Below are positions 16,711 through 25,735 of a DNA stretch of 64,000 nt, in pieces. This DNA comes from Thermogemmatispora sp042408965 (GTDB taxonomy: Bacteria > Chloroflexota > Ktedonobacteria > Ktedonobacterales > Ktedonobacteraceae), in assembly GCA_042408965.1 (NCBI GenBank), contig JBHOQN010000089.1:62001-126000 (forward strand). The letters run 5' to 3'. Below the pieces are notes generated by a model. The model was not told the origin of the DNA. It saw only the letters and a program-made list of their open reading frames with translations, and did no database searches. A program made the translations under genes and the position numbers. Numbering within the stretch: position 1 is the first letter of the stretch; the number at the start of each line of letters is the position of its first letter.

Positions 16711-17283
16711 TCAGGTGCGACGGCTATCGCGGTCCACCAGCTCCAGTCGGCCGGTGGAGATGTCGATCACCAGGCCATGGACAGGAATGGCGGGCAGAAA
16801 GGGGCTGCTACGAATGACCTGCACCACCTCGCGCACATTGCTCTGCAGGTCGTCAAAGGCACCCAGCCAGCGCACCAGCCCCTGGATGTCGCCTAGCCCG
16901 TAGCTGGCAATCAGATGCTGAGGATCAACACCCAGGGCCTGCATGGAAGCCGTCAGCGTGGCGGGATCAACGCGCGCGAGGCCACAACTGGTGTGCCCAA
17001 TGACGAGCACCTCGCGTACTCCGAGCAGATAGATGGCTCCGGCGAGCGAGCGGATCAGATCGCTGGCTGCCCGCTCGCGCTCCGGAGTGGCGATGGTGGC
17101 GCCGGCAGTACGCAACTCGACCACATCGCCTCGCTCCAGGCCGAGGGCTTGCTCGAACATCCCAACGAGGCGACAATCCATGCAGGTGACAACCGCCGTA
17201 TGCTTGCGCGGCAGGTGGCTGATCTGCGGCAGGTGGGTCTCTTCCAGAAAACGTCTGTTATGCTCCAAGATCTCGTCCAGCAT
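16711..17283 (-). CDS. Beta-carbonic anhydrase
   Basis: 190 residues. Zinc ligands are Cys34 (in CMDCR, with the Asp36-Arg38 dyad), His97 and Cys100 (in GHTSCG). The enzyme interconverts CO2 and bicarbonate in the cytoplasm. The length and the CMDCRL start match the short type II beta class. It is the middle of three minus-strand genes, with 114 nt on the phoU side and 141 nt on the exonuclease side, so co-transcription is possible but not shown. Confidence 0.93.
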   Translation of the reverse strand: MLDEILEHNRRFLEETHLPQISHLPRKHTAVVTCMDCRLVGMFEQALGLERGDVVELRTAGATIATPERERAASDLIRSLAGAIYLLGVREVLVIGHTSCGLARVDPATLTASMQALGVDPQHLIASYGLGDIQGLVRWLGAFDDLQSNVREVVQVIRSSPFLPAIPVHGLVIDISTGRLELVDRDSRRT

Positions 17284-17397
17284 TGCACCTATCTCGATTT
17301 CTCTGGCTTGAAGGTCCTCTGAGTGAGGTCCAGTGTAGCACAGTCACCGGATGTGTGCAATGGCGATCCTGGATGCGCCAGACTGAACTGGCCAGCG

Positions 17398-18183
17398 CTA
17401 CTCTGGCTCAGCCTGTCCGAGAGCGGCTTCGCCCTCGACGATGAAGACGATGCGCTCACAGATATTGGTGCAGTGATCGGCGACGCGCTCGAGCTTGTGC
17501 GCGATCCAGAGCAGATAGGTGGCACGCTGGAGAATGCGTGGATCGCTCTGCAGCGCGGGAATGGCCTGCGCGCCCGTCAGCATCGCCATGAGATCATGGC
17601 GCACCAGATGATAGCGCACGTCGACAACATCGTCCTCCTGCCAGAGATGGCGTGCGGCCTGCGCATCGCGCTCGGCGAAGGCCTGCATCGTCCCCTGCAG
17701 CACCCGACGTGCTTCCTGACCCAGATCGAGAATGCCCTGCATGATCGAGGTCTCGCTGACACGATGGCTCTCCTGGCGCGCGCTGCCGTTACCGCTATTG
17801 TCGGCCAGCCGGCTGTCAACCTCCACCAGCGAGGTGGCCTCTGTGCGCAATGGCACCATGCGCAGAATGATGGTGGCGATGCCGGCGGCTCCATCGCCGA
17901 TGCGCTCGAGATCCCCGGCGATGGAGAGCGCTGCCGTGAGATAGCGCAGATCTACGCCTCCCAGCGGCTGCTGCAGCGTCAGCAGGCGAATGGTGTGCTC
18001 TTCGATGGCTGCACGCAGACCGTCAATCCTGGCATCGGCCTCGATGACCATGCCCGATCGCGCCTGATCACCGCCGCGCAGGGCCTCGAGAGCTGTGCCG
18101 AGGGCCTCATCGACCTGGTGTCCAAGCTGCTTGATCTGTTCGTCAAGCTCCTGTAACTCTTTATCCAGCAGTGTCCTTGTCAT
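17398..18183 (-). CDS. phoU: Phosphate-signalling protein PhoU
   Basis: 261 residues forming two PhoU three-helix halves. The metal-binding signatures are ExxxD-like segments around SIAGDLERIGDGAAGIA and IAHKLERVADHCTNI. PhoU couples the Pst phosphate transporter to the PhoR kinase and represses the Pho response when phosphate is ample. Between the halves is a polar insert of about 25 residues (around 115-140). No pst or phoB/phoR genes are adjacent. The start follows GGAGAACG close to the ATG. Confidence 0.93.
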   Translation of the reverse strand: MTRTLLDKELQELDEQIKQLGHQVDEALGTALEALRGGDQARSGMVIEADARIDGLRAAIEEHTIRLLTLQQPLGGVDLRYLTAALSIAGDLERIGDGAAGIATIILRMVPLRTEATSLVEVDSRLADNSGNGSARQESHRVSETSIMQGILDLGQEARRVLQGTMQAFAERDAQAARHLWQEDDVVDVRYHLVRHDLMAMLTGAQAIPALQSDPRILQRATYLLWIAHKLERVADHCTNICERIVFIVEGEAALGQAEPE

Positions 18184-18461
18184 TCATCGTTCTCCTTGCA
18201 AGACAGAGAGCATGCCCTGACCTCTAGCCCGGCAGTAAGCGTTCCTTGCTCCCCCTGTCGCGATCAGTCGCCGCCCTTCTGCCATCCGCCGGCTATCTGG
18301 TCTCTTACCGGGTTCAGTGTACCATACTTTTCTCCGAAAAGATAGAGTATTATTGCAATTTCCTGTTCTAATCTTTAGGGATAGGCGAAACAGCGTCAGA
18401 CCCGACCAGCAGGAGGCCTGATGCCAGCCTGCTCTGGCCCGGCAGGCCTGGATGGGTTTCA

Positions 18462-18490
18462 TTGACAGGCCTCGCGGGCGATGATAGAGT
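18462..18490 (+). promoter_or_regulatory. Promoter of the PIG-L deacetylase gene
   Basis: Perfect TTGACA (18462-18467), 17-nt spacer and TAGAGT (18485-18490), with TG at 18482-18483 adding extended -10 character. It lies about 45 nt before the ATG. Confidence 0.6.
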
Positions 18491-18534
18491 AGCAGCAGGG
18501 TTCCACGCAGTTGTAGCAAAGGGGAGCACATCCT

Positions 18535-19386
18535 ATGTCAACGAAGCGATTACTGGGCGTTTTCGCCCATCCCGATGATGAAGGGGGCATGGGCGGCGCC
18601 TGTATTCTGTATGGGCAGGCCGGTGTTGAGACGGGCCTGGTCTGTGCGACACGCGGTGAGGTGGGCGAGATCGCCGATCCGCTGCTGGCGACGCCGGAGA
18701 ACCTCGGCCAGGTGCGCGAGCAGGAGTTGCGCGCGGCCGCTGCGGTGCTGGGGGTCCAGCACCTCTGGTTTCTGGACTATCGCGATTCTGGCATGGCAGG
18801 CACACCGGATAACGACGATCCACGGGCCTTTATGCGTGCCGCTCCCGCGGAGGTCATCGGCAAGCTGGTGGCGATCATTCGCGCCTTTCGCCCTCAGGTC
18901 ATGGTGACCTTCGACGAGACCGGCGGCTACGGACATCCCGACCACATCGCGATCTATCGCTACACGACTGGCGCTTTCTACGCCGCCGCCGATGAGGCCC
19001 AGTACCCGGAGCTCGGGCCGGCCCATGCGGTCTCCAAGCTCTACTACACTGGCTTTCCCCGTAGTGGCATTCGTGCTCTGGCGGAGTGGCTCAAGGAGCA
19101 GGATCTCTCGGTGGAGGATACGGCTCTGCGTTCCAGCAACCTCGACGAGCTGGGTATCCCTGATGAGCAGATCAGTGTCCGCCTGGACGTCACGGATGTG
19201 CTGGATATCAAGGACCGCTCCTGGGCCTGCCACCGCACGCAGATGGGGACGGTGAGCTTCATGACGCGCATACCGCAGGAGATCCAGCGCCGCTGGCGGG
19301 GCTATGAATATTATCAGCTGGCCGCCTCGCGTGTCGGTCCCGATCTTCCCGGCGATAATGATCTCTTCGCGCATATCCAGTCGTAG
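18535..19386 (+). CDS. PIG-L / LmbE family deacetylase
   Basis: 283 residues. The zinc site is AHPDDE at residues 11-16 plus HPDH further on (GGYGHPDHIAIYR). Members remove N-acetyl groups from GlcNAc conjugates (mycothiol and bacillithiol precursors, GlcNAc-PI) or from other N-acylated small molecules. The length and the SMAGTPDNDDP segment resemble the mycothiol-conjugate-amidase-like branch, but no thiol-biosynthesis neighbours are visible, so the substrate is open. The AGGGGAGCAC before the ATG provides a ribosome binding site. It converges with the kinase gene. Confidence 0.9.
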   Translation: MSTKRLLGVFAHPDDEGGMGGACILYGQAGVETGLVCATRGEVGEIADPLLATPENLGQVREQELRAAAAVLGVQHLWFLDYRDSGMAGTPDNDDPRAFMRAAPAEVIGKLVAIIRAFRPQVMVTFDETGGYGHPDHIAIYRYTTGAFYAAADEAQYPELGPAHAVSKLYYTGFPRSGIRALAEWLKEQDLSVEDTALRSSNLDELGIPDEQISVRLDVTDVLDIKDRSWACHRTQMGTVSFMTRIPQEIQRRWRGYEYYQLAASRVGPDLPGDNDLFAHIQS

Positions 19387-19459
19387 CGGGGCGCTGCCCA
19401 GCGATCGCCAGTCCTCGCTGGGTCGGGCCGGGCCTGCTCTGGCGCGGTCGGGCCTGTCC

Positions 19460-20782
19460 TCAGCGAGACCGGCGGACCCGTGCCAGCGTTTTCAGGTAGG
19501 CGGTCAGCAGGGCCAATAGTACCAGCAGCACCTGCACTACGATTAATGTTGTCATATCTTGTAGGAGGCTGCCCAGCAGAGTTGAGAAGCCGAAGAGTAC
19601 GGCCGCAACCCAGTACGTGAACAAGCCCTTGAGGTGCAGCACGCGCAGCAGGGGAAGAAGGAGCAGGCTCAAGGCAGCGGCACACGGGGCGTAGAGACCG
19701 CTGCCAGTCCACCAGAGCAGCAGTCCGACGAGCAAGGCGAAGAGTCCATCGCCCAGCAGAGACCAGCGTCCGACGCGCGGCGGCGCGGGTGCCCGCAGAG
19801 GCCGCGGCCGGGCTGGCGCTGCTGGCGGCCGAGCACTCGGGCGGGAGCCGGCGGCTGAGAGCTGCCCACTGGCGGCAGCGGGGGTCGGTGGTCCGAGTCT
19901 CCGTGGCACCAGCATCACAGGCTGGCGCGCGCTGTCGGCTGTCAACGCTTGCTCGAAGGCCAGAGCGAAGCTCCAGACATCGCTGTAACGCTCCTCAGGC
20001 TCGCTGGCCAGCGCCTTCTGGAGTACACGCTCAAGGTTCACCGACAGGTGTGGCGCTCGCGTGCGCAGAGGCGGTGGCGTGGCTTGGCGGTGCTGATAGA
20101 GCAGCTCTATCCAGGTGCCGCTGAAGGGCGGTGCACCGCAGAGCCACTCGTAGAGGACGACGGCCAGAGCGTACTGATCACTGGCCGCGCAGGGCCGCCC
20201 CCGGAGCTGCTCAGGTGCCATGTAGGGCACTGTGCCTCCCAGCATTGCCAGGCCTTCTCCCTGCAGCGGGTGCTCACTTCTGGCGATCCCGAAATCGCTC
20301 AGCAACAGATGCTCAGGCGCTGCCAGCAGCAGATTGTCGGGTTTGACGTCCTGATGGATCAAGCCCTGCTGGTGCATGTCGTGCAGGGCGTAGGCCACCT
20401 GCTTGAGATAGAGCCGTGCGACACGCGGCGCCAGGGATTCGCCAGGCGGACACCTCCTGCGCATGTTCCCGTAGGGTGCGTAGTCCATCACCAGAAAGGG
20501 CCGCGCCCCCTCAAAGCCAAACTCGTAGACGCGCACGATGTGGGGATTGGGGCGCAGCCTGGCCAGCAGGCGTGCCTCCTGGCGTAACCGCTCTATACTC
20601 TCCTGCGACGAGAGCGGCGGCAGCACTTTGACGGCCACCAGTCTCTCCAGATAGATGTGCTTTGCCAGATAGACCCTGGCGGCTCCGCCTTTCCCCAGAA
20701 GACGAATCAGATGATAGTTCCCCAGCAGTGAGCCGGGATACTGGTCTGGTTCCAGATGCAGCTCTTCCTCTAGTACTCTCAT
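19460..20782 (-). CDS. Membrane Ser/Thr protein kinase (non-RD, Hanks type)
   Basis: 440 residues. The kinase domain spans about 20-285: G-loop GKGGAARVY, VAVKVL with the ATP lysine, catalytic loop HQDVKPDN, SDFGIAR, and VPYMAPEQLRG. The HRD arginine is replaced by Gln, so it is a non-RD kinase that may not need activation-loop phosphorylation. A Pro/Ala-rich linker follows, then about four hydrophobic segments at the C-terminus with almost no extracytoplasmic domain, so it probably does not bind an external ligand through PASTA repeats. The start at 20782 (MRVLEEE) fits the family. A 9-bp inverted repeat with 12-nt spacer (20909-20938) lies upstream. Confidence 0.9.
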   Translation of the reverse strand: MRVLEEELHLEPDQYPGSLLGNYHLIRLLGKGGAARVYLAKHIYLERLVAVKVLPPLSSQESIERLRQEARLLARLRPNPHIVRVYEFGFEGARPFLVMDYAPYGNMRRRCPPGESLAPRVARLYLKQVAYALHDMHQQGLIHQDVKPDNLLLAAPEHLLLSDFGIARSEHPLQGEGLAMLGGTVPYMAPEQLRGRPCAASDQYALAVVLYEWLCGAPPFSGTWIELLYQHRQATPPPLRTRAPHLSVNLERVLQKALASEPEERYSDVWSFALAFEQALTADSARQPVMLVPRRLGPPTPAAASGQLSAAGSRPSARPPAAPARPRPLRAPAPPRVGRWSLLGDGLFALLVGLLLWWTGSGLYAPCAAALSLLLLPLLRVLHLKGLFTYWVAAVLFGFSTLLGSLLQDMTTLIVVQVLLVLLALLTAYLKTLARVRRSR

Positions 20783-21397
20783 AGGTCGTTGCTCAATGGG
20801 TAATAGTGATGTCCCTGGTGACCGGACGTTCGATCTTATGAGAACCTGGAGCATACTGCGCTGTGCGCTGAGTCCCTGTCTCACCTGGAGTGCTCTGCTG
20901 CTCCAGTCGAAGTCGATTTCGCATCTAGGATCGACTTCTTAGCGTCAGAGGATGGCAGAGCCGCTCTCATTGCTTTCTTATTAGAAAAGACGTCAATCTC
21001 CCCCAATTTACGAAGGACAACGGGTCGTCAAGGGGGGCAATCTGGGGGCCACGGGGGGGCCGGCCGATTCCTCTTGTGACCGGGATGTTATACTAGACGT
21101 GAGCAGATGCGATGCTTCCAGCACTGCCTGTTTCTGCAGCAGACGCAATCGTGAGCAAAGACGCCAGCCGTCTTTCAGCGGACCAGAAACCGGGGTACGC
21201 TTTTTACACAGGTGCAGATCCGTTTTCCTTGCTACTCAACGAAGGAGTATCTACCGCTTTGCCTGTCCCGCCTCCTGCGCCCGGCCAGGGGATAGGCGCA
21301 TGCTGCGTCCGCGGGCGACGCATACAGCAGCCCGCAGCGCCTTTAGAGAACTGAAGGATAACCAGAAGACTACAAGTAAGTAAGGACAGAGCCAGCC
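20783..21397. other. Divergent intergenic region, kinase / glycosyltransferase
   Basis: It holds the inverted repeat GAAGTCGAT...ATCGACTTC (20909-20917 and 20930-20938), a G-rich tract at about 21035-21060, and a TATACT at 21089-21094. That -10 would give the glycosyltransferase gene a leader of about 300 nt. In that leader AAAGACG (21157-21163) and CGTCTTT (21169-21175) form a tight hairpin. An 80-codon frame at 21112-21354 has no ribosome binding site and no family resemblance. Confidence 0.45.
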
Positions 21398-22711
21398 ATG
21401 ATTGAACAAGAGGGAGCCATATCGCCAGAGAACACCCTGTTTGTTTTACTTTCCTTCGAGGGACCAGATGTCTACTCGACCGCCGGCGGCCTGGGAACGC
21501 GCGTCAGCGAGCTGAGTGAGGCCCTGGCCTCCCAGGGCTATACCACCCATCTGATCTTCATCGGAGACCCCTATAAGCCCTCCATCGAGGAGCGCGTCGA
21601 CGGCCGCCTGATTCTAAAACGCTGGTCTCAGTGGGTCAGCAGATACTATCCAAACGGCGTCTACGACGGCGAGGAACAGAAGCTCTACGATTATAACGAG
21701 AGCGTGCCACAGCATATCTATGAGGAGATCGCCCGTCCAGCGGTAGAGGAGGGGAAGCTGGTGGTGATCATGGGCGAGGACTGGCACACCGCCGAGGTGA
21801 TGTGCCGCATCTCTGATCTGTTGCATTGGTTCGGCATCCGCCAGCGCGTCCTGATGCTCTGGAACCTCAACAGCCTGATGTCCCTGCACCGGATCAACTG
21901 GGGGCGCCTGAACTATGTGACTACGCTGTGTACGGTCAGCAAGTACATGAAGCACAAGATGTGGGAGCTAGGCGTCAATCCCCTGGTGATCCCTAACGGC
22001 ATTCCCTCGCGCCACCTGGCGCCCGTCGACCCGGCCATCGCGACACGCCTGCGGGAGATCGCCCGCCAGGGCGACCCGCGCCGCCTCTTTCTCTTCAAGA
22101 TCGGACGCTTCGATCCCGACAAACGCTGGATGATGGCCATCGAGGCCGTGGCTCGCCTGAAATACAGCGGGCACCCGGTGACGCTCTTTGTGCGCGGGGG
22201 CATCGAGCCGCACGGAGCTGAGGTGCTGGGTCATGCCTATAACATCGGCCTCTCGATCCGCGATGTGGTGGCGCAACGTCCCACACTGGACCAGTGTATC
22301 GAGGCCGTCGCCAATGCCGGCCCGGCCGATATCTACAACCTGCGTTTCTTCCTCCCAGAGGAGTTCGTGCGCAGTATCTACCACGCCGCCGACGCAACTC
22401 TGGCCAATAGCGGCCACGAGCCGTTCGGCCTGGTTGCTCTGGAGGTGATGGCTGCTCGGGGCATCGCGGTCACTGGCTGCACCGGTGAGGACTACGCGAT
22501 CTCGTTCGAGAACGCCATCGTCACTGAAACTGACGATCCCGATGAGATCGTGGGCTACCTGCTTCACCTGGGCCGCCACCCGGCAGAACAGGAGCGCATT
22601 CGCTGCGCTGGCTTTAGAACCGCGGAGCAGTTCCTCTGGGACCAGGTGATTGAAAATCTCGTGAGTAAGCTGGAGTTTCTGGCGCGTAAACAGGATATCG
22701 TGCTCAACTAG
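21398..22711 (+). CDS. Glycogen-synthase-like glycosyltransferase (GT-B)
   Basis: 437 residues. The N-terminal STAGGLGTRVSEL corresponds to the KxGGLGDV donor loop of GT5 starch/glycogen synthases. The C-terminal half has LFLFKIGRFDPDKRW and NSGHEPFGLVALEVMAARG, the GT4/GT5 retaining signature. It probably transfers glucose from a nucleotide sugar onto an alpha-glucan or related acceptor in the cytoplasm. A GH57 hydrolase gene follows after 12 nt, so the two form an operon, most simply for building and trimming an alpha-glucan. AAGGA lies 11 nt before the ATG. Confidence 0.87.
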   Translation: MIEQEGAISPENTLFVLLSFEGPDVYSTAGGLGTRVSELSEALASQGYTTHLIFIGDPYKPSIEERVDGRLILKRWSQWVSRYYPNGVYDGEEQKLYDYNESVPQHIYEEIARPAVEEGKLVVIMGEDWHTAEVMCRISDLLHWFGIRQRVLMLWNLNSLMSLHRINWGRLNYVTTLCTVSKYMKHKMWELGVNPLVIPNGIPSRHLAPVDPAIATRLREIARQGDPRRLFLFKIGRFDPDKRWMMAIEAVARLKYSGHPVTLFVRGGIEPHGAEVLGHAYNIGLSIRDVVAQRPTLDQCIEAVANAGPADIYNLRFFLPEEFVRSIYHAADATLANSGHEPFGLVALEVMAARGIAVTGCTGEDYAISFENAIVTETDDPDEIVGYLLHLGRHPAEQERIRCAGFRTAEQFLWDQVIENLVSKLEFLARKQDIVLN

Positions 22712-22723
22712 GGGATTCGGGTT

Positions 22724-24160
22724 ATGGTTGCTGATCTCGCGATCTATACCGTGGTCCATCAGCCGCGCCGTCTGAAGTTGCCTGCGCAGCCGATTCCACG
22801 GGGTGCTTCTACTGAAGATATCGCGCGCTGTCTCTTTGACGAGCGCATGAATGAGCGTTACTTTCGGAAGGTCGCCACGTATTGCTATTACCCTGCCACA
22901 CGAATGTTCCTGGATCTGGTGCGTCAGGGGCTGCATCTCTCCATTGGTTTCTCTATCTCTTTTCTGCGCCAGGCCCAGGCCTGGGACCCGGCGCTGCTCG
23001 ACCTTTTTCGCGAACTGGTGGCGGAGGAGAACGTCGAGATTATCGGCGTGGAGCCATACCATAGCTTCCTCTTCCTGCTGGATCTGCCCGCCTTCATCGG
23101 GCGTATGCGCTGGATGGCTGACGAAATCGAACGCATCTTTGGCAAGCGTCCCCAGGTGACGGACACGACCGAGATGTGTATGTCGATGACCATCTACCAC
23201 GCCCTGGATGAAGCCGGCTTCCGCGGTGCGCTCATGGACGGTCGTCCCTGGGTCCTCGGCTGGCGTGAGAGTACGCACCTCTACCACTACGGTGAGGGAC
23301 GCTCCTACGCGCTGCCCCCGGAGAGCTACCGATCTGCCCCTGCGCGCAACCGGCGCTCGTCCAGTGCTCACCGCAGCCGCGCGGCCGCCGCGGCGGTGAG
23401 CGAGTGCGGCCCCTATCTGCTCACACGCCACCTGGACCTGAGCGATGATGTGGGCTACCGCTTCTCGAACCGCTCGTGGCCGGGCTACCCGCTCTACGCC
23501 GACACCTATGCGGAGTGGATCGCTCACACCTGGGGCGACCTGCTGCTCCTGGGCTGGGACTTTGAGACCTTTGGTGAGCACCACCGCCGCGATAGCGGGA
23601 TCTTCGAGTTCATGCGCTCGCTCCCGGCTGAACTGGCACGGCGCGGTGTGCGTACCACTACGCCGAGTGCGCTGATCGAACGCTTCGCCTCGCGCTCATA
23701 TCACCTGCCCCTGCCAGTCTATCCGACAACCTGGGCCGGCAGCGGAGGTATGGAGTTCTTCCTGGGCAATAGCGCTCAGCAGACGATCTTCCAGCTGATG
23801 GGCCAGGTCTACGCGCTGGCTCGCCTGACGGAACACCCCGATCTGCTCGACCTGGCGCTCTGGCTGGCGCAGTCGGATAACCTGCACCTCATTCAGTGGT
23901 TCGGTCGCAGCGGACCCGAGGCCGAGGTCTCGGCCTATTTCACGCCCCGTGAGTGGTGGGAGCTGGGTCCCAATGGCGTCATCCACGAGCAACAGCAGGT
24001 CTACCTGAACGCGCTCTACGCCATGGAGCCGTACCTGCCGGCCAGCATCGTACGCCAGGAGCGACTGCGACCGCCGGCGCGCTCGGCTCGCGGTAGCCGC
24101 TCGCGTCCGAGCGCAGAGACGACAACCCTGGAGGCTGGCTACGCGCTGCAAGGGGTCTGA
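22724..24160 (+). CDS. Glycoside hydrolase family 57 protein
   Basis: 478 residues. GH57 landmarks are visible: HQPRR near the N-terminus (region 1), ENVEIIGVEPYHS (region 2), TTEMCMS with the candidate nucleophile Glu (region 3), and GWDFETFGEHH with the acid/base Asp (region 4). The family cleaves or transfers alpha-1,4- or alpha-1,6-glucans. A Ser/Arg/Ala-rich insert at about 205-225 and a basic, low-complexity C-terminus are unusual. No signal peptide, so it should act on intracellular glucan made by the preceding transferase. GGGGATTCGGGTT before the ATG is a weak ribosome binding site, consistent with coupling. Confidence 0.88.
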   Translation: MVADLAIYTVVHQPRRLKLPAQPIPRGASTEDIARCLFDERMNERYFRKVATYCYYPATRMFLDLVRQGLHLSIGFSISFLRQAQAWDPALLDLFRELVAEENVEIIGVEPYHSFLFLLDLPAFIGRMRWMADEIERIFGKRPQVTDTTEMCMSMTIYHALDEAGFRGALMDGRPWVLGWRESTHLYHYGEGRSYALPPESYRSAPARNRRSSSAHRSRAAAAAVSECGPYLLTRHLDLSDDVGYRFSNRSWPGYPLYADTYAEWIAHTWGDLLLLGWDFETFGEHHRRDSGIFEFMRSLPAELARRGVRTTTPSALIERFASRSYHLPLPVYPTTWAGSGGMEFFLGNSAQQTIFQLMGQVYALARLTEHPDLLDLALWLAQSDNLHLIQWFGRSGPEAEVSAYFTPREWWELGPNGVIHEQQQVYLNALYAMEPYLPASIVRQERLRPPARSARGSRSRPSAETTTLEAGYALQGV

Positions 24161-24240
24161 TCTCGTTCCTCTACGAGACAGCTTGCAACGCAAGGTAACC
24201 CAACGTCATACTCCCGGCAATGCACAGACTCAGCACAGAC

Positions 24241-25515
24241 TCAGGCCTGCGGATCAAGGATGATCCGCAGGTCGCGGATCTCGTAGCCCGCGATCACTTC
24301 GTTCCACCTGAGCCGTGGGGCCTGCTCAAGACGGAGCCCGGGCAGGGCCAGCAGGCGCCGCAGAAAGATGGCGCTCTCCTGCAGAGCGATGGGCGCCCCT
24401 GGGCAGCGATGGGCCCCATCGCCGAAGCCCATTAATGAGGGCGCTACGCGCTCTTCCTTGAGTACACGCCCCGGCGAGAGCAGCTGCGGCTGCTCTCCGA
24501 CGATGCGCTCATCGGCGTTGATGCCATACACGTGCAGATCGAGCAAGGCGCCACGCGGTATGAGCACTTCTCCAGTGGACGTCATGATGGGTAGATCGGC
24601 GGTTGTTCGGCGATAGAGATGACCAACAACCGGTTCGAGGCGTAGAATCTCCTCGAGCATCTCCTCCTGTTCTGTCTCGGAGGCGCTCAGAAAGCGCTCG
24701 CGCAGCAGGGGCTGCTCCAGCAGATGCCAGGCGGCGACGGTCATGAACTCACGTGTGGTGATCATTCCGGCTGAGGCGTAGGTGATGCACTCGGTCAGGA
24801 TCTCACGCTCGCTGTAGCCACGCGCGAGCAGATGTGAAATGACGTCGCTGCGTGGCTCCCGCCGCCGAGCATGAATGGCTGGCAGGACGTCGAGTCGGTA
24901 AAAGCGCCAGACGGCCCACTGCGTGGCGAGAACATTGAAGAGCGCCCGCGGATGAGCGCTGATGGCCATCAGCGGATGGGCAAAGAAGGTCTCGAGACGC
25001 CGCTCCATCCCTGGCAGCCGACTGTCGGTCAACCCGACTACTTGCGCTGCGACGCTCACGGCCATCTCGAGCGCTAGATGGCTTAGATCGGCCCGACCAC
25101 GCTGCTCAAGTCTGGCTATCAGCTGGGCGCTCTGCTCCTCCATGAGCTGGCGATAGTGCTCGCTGACGACTTTGGGAGCGAAGAAACGTGCGGTCTGTTT
25201 GCGCTGCTGCTGATGCTCTTTGCCCTCCTGGTATAGAATCGGCGCGTTCATCACACGCGGCAGACTCGCAATGATCTCGGCCTTAAAACCTGCTTGCCGC
25301 GTGGCTCCGCTGCGCAGAATGGCTCTGGCCTCCTTGAACCCTCGTATATGCCAGACGCCAGCTGCATCATGAGTAATCACTGGCTCGGACGGCTCCTCGT
25401 GCTGTGCGGTCTTCTGCCGGGCAGGCGCCTCTCCCTGCAGCGGAGAGCCAGCGCTCACCGGCTCAGCCCTCCGGGCAAGGCCTGCCTCTAGCTCTGCCTG
25501 TGTTCCACCGGTCAT
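24241..25515 (-). CDS. Cytochrome P450
   Basis: 424 residues. The haem-cysteine motif is FGDGAHRCPG, the I-helix ASAGMITT carries the oxygen-activating Thr, and the K-helix ExxR is in EEILRL. It is a soluble class I bacterial P450 needing ferredoxin and reductase partners, none adjacent. The substrate is unknown; fatty acids, terpenoids or aromatics are all possible. The first 60 residues are polar and poorly conserved. Start at 25515 is chosen because GAAGGGAAG lies 6 nt upstream; a longer frame begins at 25584. It is divergent from a TetR gene. Confidence 0.93.
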   Translation of the reverse strand: MTGGTQAELEAGLARRAEPVSAGSPLQGEAPARQKTAQHEEPSEPVITHDAAGVWHIRGFKEARAILRSGATRQAGFKAEIIASLPRVMNAPILYQEGKEHQQQRKQTARFFAPKVVSEHYRQLMEEQSAQLIARLEQRGRADLSHLALEMAVSVAAQVVGLTDSRLPGMERRLETFFAHPLMAISAHPRALFNVLATQWAVWRFYRLDVLPAIHARRREPRSDVISHLLARGYSEREILTECITYASAGMITTREFMTVAAWHLLEQPLLRERFLSASETEQEEMLEEILRLEPVVGHLYRRTTADLPIMTSTGEVLIPRGALLDLHVYGINADERIVGEQPQLLSPGRVLKEERVAPSLMGFGDGAHRCPGAPIALQESAIFLRRLLALPGLRLEQAPRLRWNEVIAGYEIRDLRIILDPQA

Positions 25516-25591
25516 GAATCGACTTCCCTTCGTGAACGGGACCTGCCTCGTGGCGGTCCCGGTTTTGCTCAACCTACGAAACACTCTATAT

Positions 25592-25620
25592 ATTATGATA
25601 TATTATGGATCATAAGTCAA
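25592..25620 (-). promoter_or_regulatory. Promoter of the P450 gene
   Basis: Minus-strand TTGACT (25620-25615), 17-nt spacer, CATAAT (25597-25592). The AT-rich spacer and -10 contain a repeated ATATTATG (around 25590-25607) and TATGA...TCATA half-sites, possible regulator sites. Confidence 0.65.
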
Positions 25621-25672
25621 GCGGTCCCGAGATCGGCTGGGGGGACCGGCGAGCACGCAGAGGGCCTCTGAA

Positions 25673-25689
25673 CGTGCTATAATAGCACG
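25673..25689. promoter_or_regulatory. 17-bp palindromic operator over tetR -10 box
   Basis: CGTGCTATAATAGCACG is a perfect palindrome around a central A. It contains TATAAT (25678-25683) preceded by TG at 25675-25676, so a bound protein would directly block the extended -10 promoter of the TetR gene starting at 25736. Confidence 0.7.
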
Positions 25690-25735
25690 GTGCAGGCCAG
25701 AGGCTAGAGCCGATGAGCGGTCTGCGAGAGGTGCG

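Noticed and set aside
18184..18531. 115-codon frame between phoU and the PIG-L gene
   Set aside because: It overlaps the PIG-L promoter, has no family resemblance and a Cys/Arg/Trp-rich composition like non-coding sequence.
21095..21260. c-di-GMP (GEMM) riboswitch
   Set aside because: A few words look similar (CAAAG, CCGGGGTAC), but the tetraloop receptor and core order are missing.
21112..21354. 80-codon frame before the glycosyltransferase
   Set aside because: No ribosome binding site and it lies in a probable leader.
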